Shown piece by piece: positions 57,740 through 64,000 of a stretch of DNA of 64,000 bases (the first letter of the stretch is position 1; every line of letters starts with the position of its first letter). The notes beneath the pieces were generated by a model. It saw nothing but the letters and a program-made list of their open reading frames with translations. It was not told the origin of the DNA and did no database searches. Source of the DNA: Paramyrothecium sp. XJ0827 (lineage: Eukaryota > Ascomycota > Sordariomycetes > Hypocreales > Stachybotryaceae); contig JAJFPB010000006.1 of the NCBI GenBank assembly GCA_020881915.1, positions 1,674,001 to 1,738,000 on the forward strand, written 5' to 3'. A program made the translations under genes and the position numbers.

Positions 57740-58164
57740 CTAGGAGAACTGAGCGGAGCCAATGCGAATGGACTCGCAAGGGGTCTCGCCAGCAAGGATC
57801 TCAACTGAGGTTTCCTCGTCGGCAGTGCAGTCGGCGCTGGTGTGGATGTTGACTGCCCAAAAAGGTTAGAAAATGTGCTACAGCTCTTTAGGGAGGAGAG
57901 AATGGACATACGGGTGCGAAGAGCCTCGTTGGTCTCGACCTTCCAGCTAGCGTAGGTGAGAGTGAGAGTCTCCGTCCTGCAGACGCCGCTCTGGTCGTCG
58001 AAGTAGACGGTGTCCTCGAGCCAGGGGCCAGTGCAGCCGGCGTTGGGGTAGAAGCGGACGTAGACGAGACCGGGGACCTGACGCTCGATCAGGAGAGGGT
58101 TGGGAGCAGCAGCAACGCCGGCAGCGGCGAGGGCGATGGCGAGGAGACCAGTGGTGAACTGCAT
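57740..58164 (-). CDS. small secreted cysteine-containing protein, effector-like
   Basis: Exons 58164-57912 and 57852-57740 on the minus strand, 121 residues. A clear signal peptide (MQFTTGLLAIALAAAGVAAA) precedes a mature part of about 100 residues with four cysteines (NAGCTGPW, SGVCRTE, ADCTADE, ETPCESI), enough for two disulfides. It has beta-rich sequence (VYVRFYPNAGC, TLTLTYASWKVE) and no known enzyme motif. Small, secreted and cysteine-bearing describes many fungal effector or surface proteins; the role is not known. A TATA-like TATAAAAA stands about 130 bp upstream. Confidence 0.82.
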
Positions 58165-61100
58165 TTTGAAGGTGTTTGGAGACTTGGAGTCGTGAGATTG
58201 GGAAGAAGCGAGGTGATGATTGGGTGTTGATGAGATGTTGTGGTGAGTGGTGGGTGAAGAGAATGTTGGAAAGGAGGGAGGAGGCCGGCTTTTTATATTT
58301 CGTTGCTGCCTCCAAGAAACTTGATATGAAGCCCTTGATGCTTGCTTTGGGCCTCAGAATGGAGATACAGAAGACGCTAGTGATCCCAAGGTAGCCTTGG
58401 CCTAAGCCGGTAATTCAACCTGTAAGCAGTGATCAGCGGTGAAGACGACGACGACGAATAGGACTCTGAGAAGGCAGAGATCGTATCACCAGGAAGGTTC
58501 TTGAAGGGAAAACATCAGGGTAACCCTGTTTAGGCTTGCCTTGTTGCGGTGTGATGATTGTTGATCTCTTCAACAAGCGAGCCCGCAGGCATCTCTGGCT
58601 CTTCGTAGAAGCGAGAGCCCAAAGCTAGTACCGTGAAACGTCCATTCACAGTTCACCGGCTTCGTCGGCTCTCGACAGCTCTGTTTCTATGCGAGGCGGC
58701 GACATCCCGGTTGCATAGCCAGCACGGCAACCTGCTGCAGTGGTACGCTCGAATGTGGACTAATGTGGAAGCATGGTCCTTCAAGGCCTGCTACCGTACC
58801 AAATGGATTGACGTAGCATTAGGGCCTAATCATTGGTGGCAAGACCCTGGGAAGCCGGACGAGTTTCTACGAAAGCCTTTCACAAGCATACGAGGCGTTC
58901 CTTGGCATGCTGCCTCAGCAGAGACGGGGGGTCTTGGCCTGGGGCACGCGGTTACTCTGTACATATAAGGTCCAATGCATGTACCCCTGCTTTCAGCCAT
59001 CCTGCAAGCCCGGCACCCGATGCAGCTTAATCAATCGGATTACGGAGATCTGCTGCTACTGCCAGATTCCGTGTCCACTGGCTGCTGGGTTCTCCGGCCT
59101 TCAGGGTTAGGGGTGCCCGGTCTCTATGCTGACAAGCCGGACCGTGTTGCCGGATGGTCAGCTGGCCTCGAGCCTAAACAAGGTGTTCTCGGCGCAGATG
59201 CTGGCCTCGCGACAAGGTTACATCGGTCCACAGTGAAAGGCTCCTAGGCTAGTTGCGTTGCACTTCTGCTATGATGTAATTTATTGATTTCGGGGGCGAG
59301 AAACCATTGTAACAAATAGCTTTGACCGAAACCGGCCAGCCGAGCGGAGACGTGCCGGACGTAACCCCAGGCAGTGTTCTTTGACGCTTGCAGGAGAGCT
59401 CATGCATGTCGAGCAGGGAACATGGAGGGGCCGGCGAGTGAGCAGTAGCGATCGAAGTCCGTCGTGTCCACAGCGTGATGCCGGCTCATGACGTGAGATT
59501 ATATAGGCCAAGGCTTGAACACGGCGATTGATATTTCCGATTTCGTGCAAGCAGAATGCCCAGACAACCTCGACTGCGCGTATGGTAGTCTGATATTGTT
59601 TAAGGATGGAAAATTCTGGCACATAACGGTGACTCGTTTATGCATCAATGCCTGTGCCTTACCTTCTGTCGAGTACAAGGGGCGTATCGGAAGACGCCCA
59701 GCCTGCAGATCTGAGGCCAGGTTTATGTGCTCCACGCCTCGAGCATTTCTCCTTTCGCTCACCTGCATGAGTAACCCACAAGGCTGGCTTGGCCACTCAC
59801 AGTCAGGGAACGATCTGCTCCCCATCTCACATCAGACCATGGAGCCAGTGGCCTTGAGTTCTCGACCATGTGTTCCTTGCGGCTCACCCAGACATCCGAC
59901 GTGAAAACGGTCACCGTGATCGCCTGGCGGGTGTTTCGCCCCCGCATGCGCAGACCGTGAGCACTATCGGTGAAGACACGTCTCACGCATTCTCCTATTG
60001 GCTGTATGCAGTATACGTTCACGCCTAGGCAATGTAACGACAGGGTTGTCGGTCTGGCTAGAAAAGGCAAGACATACTGACCGGGCAAACTGGGAAAATC
60101 TTTATTGGGTCGGTGGCCCACGACCCAAGTTGAAGGGAAACCTTTCCCTAACGCGACATATGGCGCTGTCTCGTGCATCTAGTTGACAGCATTATATTTG
60201 TATCACATCCAAAACAATGATTAATAATGAGCCGGGCCAAAGCATTGGAAAAAGATGATGATATTGAATCCATCGATGCACATCTAGCGGTGAGGAGACA
60301 CACGGTTGATGCATCCCAGCCAGTCTCGCAGTGCGATTTAAAATGTGGCTGGAATTTGACTATTATCCGGCAACCCTGCATGGTTTTGCTCCGAGGCCCT
60401 AGCCAACTGGTCACACGCTGCATGTAGATACATTTCTCTTGTGTTGTTGAGACGGGGGTTGCGAGTTGGATCAGTTCATTCGTGGACAAAGTGTGATCAG
60501 GTTTGCTGCACAGTATGGACATCCTTATCGCACGCTCTCGCATACACGTAGAAGAGTAGGCACGGAGATGCAAAGATCATGCAGATGTCCGTCCTTGCTA
60601 GGACCACTGCTGACGTGTGGATTTAACGATTCCACTTATAAGAGCGAGGCACAGCCCACGTTTATGCCAGTAACAGGTCTACAAACTCCACGTGTTTGGC
60701 TTAACCAACATGTAACAAAAGACAAGTGTTGGTCTGCAAAATTTGTCACGGAAATAAGGGTGAGAATAAACAAACGCGCATGGTTCTGAAGTCGGATGTG
60801 ATGTGTTCATTCTGGATGCTTTTCTCAACTGTAGAGCACAGCGGAAAGACCTTGGCATAAGTGTCATGGAGAGTTTTCCTGATTCACGCGTCACACTCGA
60901 TAAGCAGCTGCAGTTTGTACTTGAAGGCTCTTCAGGACCAATGCACACTTTCGACCGGAACTTGCCATACTCCCCCGCAGTCTTTCGCGACTCCATAATC
61001 ACGGCCTTAGTAGCAATACAAAATTTGGTTCTTGGCAGAGTCCAGAGTTCGAGCCCAACCCCGTCATATCGGGTAGCAAATATACTAGCGTACTCGAAGC

Positions 61101-61883
61101 CTTCAGCTGTAAGAAAAGGCCAGGCGTAGGAGCTCCTGCACTCGCATGCCATGAGGGGAGAATTGCCAGTGGTACAATTTCCAAGCTCAGAGCTACTGCT
61201 GTGACTTTTTGTTCATTCCAATGGTTCATTTCCTTAGCTTGGCCACGCCATGCAGCAGTGAAGGCTCGCTTGAGGGCTTTGCCAGATTTATCAGTAGTCT
61301 AAACCTAAGCGTGGAATGCTACCTCCGAAGGAGGCAGCTCTGTACCTAGCAGGATTTACTTGAGAGCTCTTCGAATTGACTTTCGTTTGACAGGCAACCC
61401 AAATTGTCACTAACCACCTATAGTCTTTCTCGTGGCGTCTGATCTACGAACCTCCTGGTCATGCTGGCATTTGCGGGAATGTACTGCTTTCCTCAGTGGC
61501 ACATTGCATCCGAAAGAACATTCTTTGAAGCAATTCTAGAGTAAATAATGCCGGTTTATTCGCAGGATTTGTCTGGTGTGGTGTCACATTGCCAGTCCCG
61601 CACACCTGGAAGTCCAGGTTACCCGGCCGCGAACGCGCGTGCAAGCAACTCCACGTTCGAAAGATTACACAAAGCCCTTTCTGGTGGCTCACAGAGAGCC
61701 TCCAATGGGACTAGGTCATTCGCTTGGTGGCGGGCCGATAAACTTTGTGCACGACTGAGTCTAGGCGGCTGAGATGTCGGATGTAAGCTTCCTAACGGGA
61801 TGTTAAAACCTGGAGTCGCCTCCCGTGCGGTCGATTTCGATTTTGCTGGTAAATATCTTGCAAACAGCCGCTAAATCCTCACC
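58165..61883. other. 3.7-kb stretch without a recognisable gene
   Basis: Largest gene-free interval apart from the transposon area. Apart from the TATA-like element at 58290-58297, I saw only short overlapping frames on both strands, with no family-like motif, no tandem repeat and no tRNA. Confidence 0.5.
58290..58297 (-). promoter_or_regulatory. TATA box of small secreted protein gene
   Basis: TATAAAAA on the minus strand, about 126-133 bp upstream of the ATG at 58164. Confidence 0.5.
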
Positions 61884-64000
61884 ATGAAGTCTAGGTATAC
61901 GCACACCCTCACGCAAATTGTTTTGCTGGCCAGCCTTGTGGCTGCACAGGACGAACCGGGACCATTTGCTTTTGCACCCGAGTATGTAGATTGTCCGACA
62001 GACTTAGGCATCAGAGCCGCAGCGGATGTAAGGCCCTCGGCACAATCTTACCTAGCAGCAATGAGTTGACACTTCAGCTAGGGCCTTTCCGATGCCGAAA
62101 ATTCATGGAGAAGATCACGCAGCGAAAATGTCATTGACTCGCTACGATCATATCTCGAGAATGCTAATATCACTGGTCTCGACATCAATGACTACATCGG
62201 GAAGCTCGACTCTGACTCAGTCCCCGTTGTTGGACTTTCCATATCTGGCGGAGGCACACAATCCGGTCTTGGTGGGTTAGGAGTCTGGCAGGCATTCGAC
62301 AGTCGATATCCCCCTGCCGTGGAGGCTGGTACGGGCGGTTTGGCGCAGGTACTATACTATATCACCGGGTTGAGCGGAGGAGGAGCCGTCACTGTTGCTT
62401 TACTGTAAGTGCATTTGCAAAGATCTAATGACCAAGATAATATCTTACATTGCCTAGCGCTGCGAACAACTTCTCATCCACAGAGAATATCCGGGAGGCG
62501 ACTGCCTTCTCAGTTGACTATATTGAAGGCCCTGCGGATGGAAATGTTACTCAGTTTTTTGCGGAAAAGTTCGAGAACGTTGGACAGAAAGCCGAGCAGG
62601 GGTTCGACGTCTCGGTCGTGGATGTCTTCGGGCAGCAGTGGGGAACTTGGCTGCCGAACAACTCGATATACGCCAATTATTCTGACCTCGCTCGCGCGGG
62701 AAATGCATTCTCCAATGGTGACGCGCCAATGCCAATACTGGTATTTGCAGAGGTCGTTCCAGAGGTGTCTCCGCAGATAGGGGACATCCTGTATCCCGGG
62801 CGCAACGGGACGAATGGATTCAATCTTACAACCTACGAAATAACCCCATTTGAGTTTGGCAGCTGGAGAGGTGGCAGGATTCAGGCGTTCTTCCCGACCG
62901 AATATCTTGGAACGCACATGAGCGACGGCCAAGTTACCAACAGCAGCAAGTGTGTCCGAGGGTTTGACAAGATGACCTTCATACAAGGCACTACTACGAA
63001 TGCTTTCAACGCGTGGCTCATTGATGACTTTTACAACATTCCGATTTTTGCCAAGAGAAGCCTTAGGGGCCGCCAACAAACCCCAGGTGATATCACAATA
63101 CCTCCAGATCAAGCACAGAACCCGTTCGTACAATTCGTCAATGAGACCGCCAGCACGTTCGAGCAGACATTTAACGAGTCGTTGTGGGCTTATTATCCGA
63201 ACCCCTTCAATAACTACAACGAGCCCATGGACCGTGAGAGCGAGCTCTTGTTGGTATGTTCTGTAGCTGCTCTCTCCTTGAACACGCCGCTCACAAGGGG
63301 TATAGATCGATGGAAGCATGACTGGAGAAACGAACCCTATTCGCCCACTCATCATACCCGAGCGTGGCATTGACTTGGTCATTGTTTACGAAGCATCATC
63401 TGATTCTGCAAATGACTGGGTCAATGGAACCAACTTAATCAGTAGGTGGACAAATATAGCCAGGTTATGACGAGTGTGACAGTTGGACTGACCTTTCTGT
63501 AGACAGCGCGCAGTCCGCGGCCCAAGGCGGCATCCCATTCCCTGAAATACCAGATGTCAACACGCTCGTGAATCTCAATTTGACGAGACTACCCACATTC
63601 TTTGGGTGTAATGCGAGCGATGATACTCCGCTAGTTCTCTACTTGCCCAACTCGCCATGGTCCAGTTACTCCAACTATTCCTACCGCAAAACCTCGTTCA
63701 CGGATCCCCAGCTTGATGACGCCTTTGAGAATGCTTTCAACCTTGCCACGTACGGCAACGGCACAGTGGATGCTGAGTGGCCAGCCTGCCTTGCCTGCGC
63801 TGTCATCTATGCAAGTCTAAACCGCACAAGTGTAGACGTTCCAGAGCAATGCACGCAATGCTTTGACAGGCACTGCTGGAACGGCACGACAAGTGATGCC
63901 GATGTGGGCGAAGGAGCGTTTGATTACAGGCCTATCCTAAACGAGAGCTACACGTACGAGCAGTGGAACAGAACCTGGGCCGCCTCTGAAAGTGGCAGTG
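61884..64000 (+). CDS. lysophospholipase/phospholipase B, runs off the window
   Basis: Secreted or GPI-anchored phospholipase B that removes acyl chains from lysophospholipids. Exons 61884-62027, 62082-62404, 62458-63253, 63306-63441 and 63503 to beyond 64000; the 3' end is missing. Signal peptide MKSRYTHTLTQIVLLASLVAA. Catalytic signatures: VVGLSISGGGTQSGLGGLGV, the ITGLSGGGAV lipase serine motif, and IDGSMTGETNPIRPLI with the catalytic aspartate of the PLA2_B fold. About ten or more N-glycosylation sequons fit an extracellular enzyme. Later cysteines (WPACLACAVIY, EQCTQCFDRHCW) are family-typical. About 630 residues are visible. Confidence 0.92.

Overview
The window reads as a chromosomal segment of a filamentous ascomycete (Pezizomycotina, most likely a Sordariomycete). 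Genes stand alone on both strands, introns are short (about 45-100 nt) with GT...AG ends, and families are typical of moulds: Zn(II)2Cys6 regulators, RTA1, HET, CBM1 wall enzymes, fungal nitric oxide reductase P450nor and lysophospholipase B. There are no operons. I rebuilt exon structures by hand; in most multi-exon genes the joined exons give a whole number of codons and family-like protein across each junction. No tRNA, rRNA or CRISPR array was seen.

Layout. 0.2-6 kb: a Zn2Cys6 regulator with an in-frame stop, an RTA1 membrane protein, and a HET protein with a ZZ finger. 6.6-12.7 kb: a transposon-rich, gene-poor stretch holding a complete Pot2/Fot1-like DNA transposon (perfect 48-bp inverted repeats, TA target duplication) set in an AT-rich tract, plus decayed coding remnants. 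12.7-15.2 kb: an HMT1-type vacuolar ABC transporter. 16.1-20.0 kb: a dead GH10-CBM1 xylanase, divergent from an intact acetyl xylan esterase-CBM1 gene. 21-28 kb: a second Zn2Cys6 regulator, a mitochondrial tricarboxylate carrier and a Dal5-type MFS permease. 28.4-41.1 kb: a PrpF-type isomerase, secreted dipeptidyl peptidase IV, mitochondrial sulfide:quinone oxidoreductase (HMT2 type), a secreted LVIVD-type repeat protein and an Ohr/OsmC peroxidase. 41.6-51.4 kb: consecutive minus-strand genes (P450, possible small gene, Zn2Cys6 regulator, amino-acid/GABA permease, a coding relic, alanine aminotransferase). 52.5-64 kb: a GPI-type secreted protein, a 78-residue small protein, eight-exon P450nor, a cysteine-containing small secreted protein, a 3.7-kb gene-free stretch, and a lysophospholipase running off the right edge.

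Themes. Plant-wall degradation is half lost (xylanase dead, esterase alive). Sulfide, metal and peroxide handling appears three times (HMT1, HMT2/SQOR, Ohr). Nitrogen handling includes P450nor, a permease, an aminotransferase and secreted DPP IV. The points I would follow first are the four frameshifts of the transposase, all in homopolymer runs (assembly error or decay), the divergent xylan pair, and the small genes that appear only after splicing.
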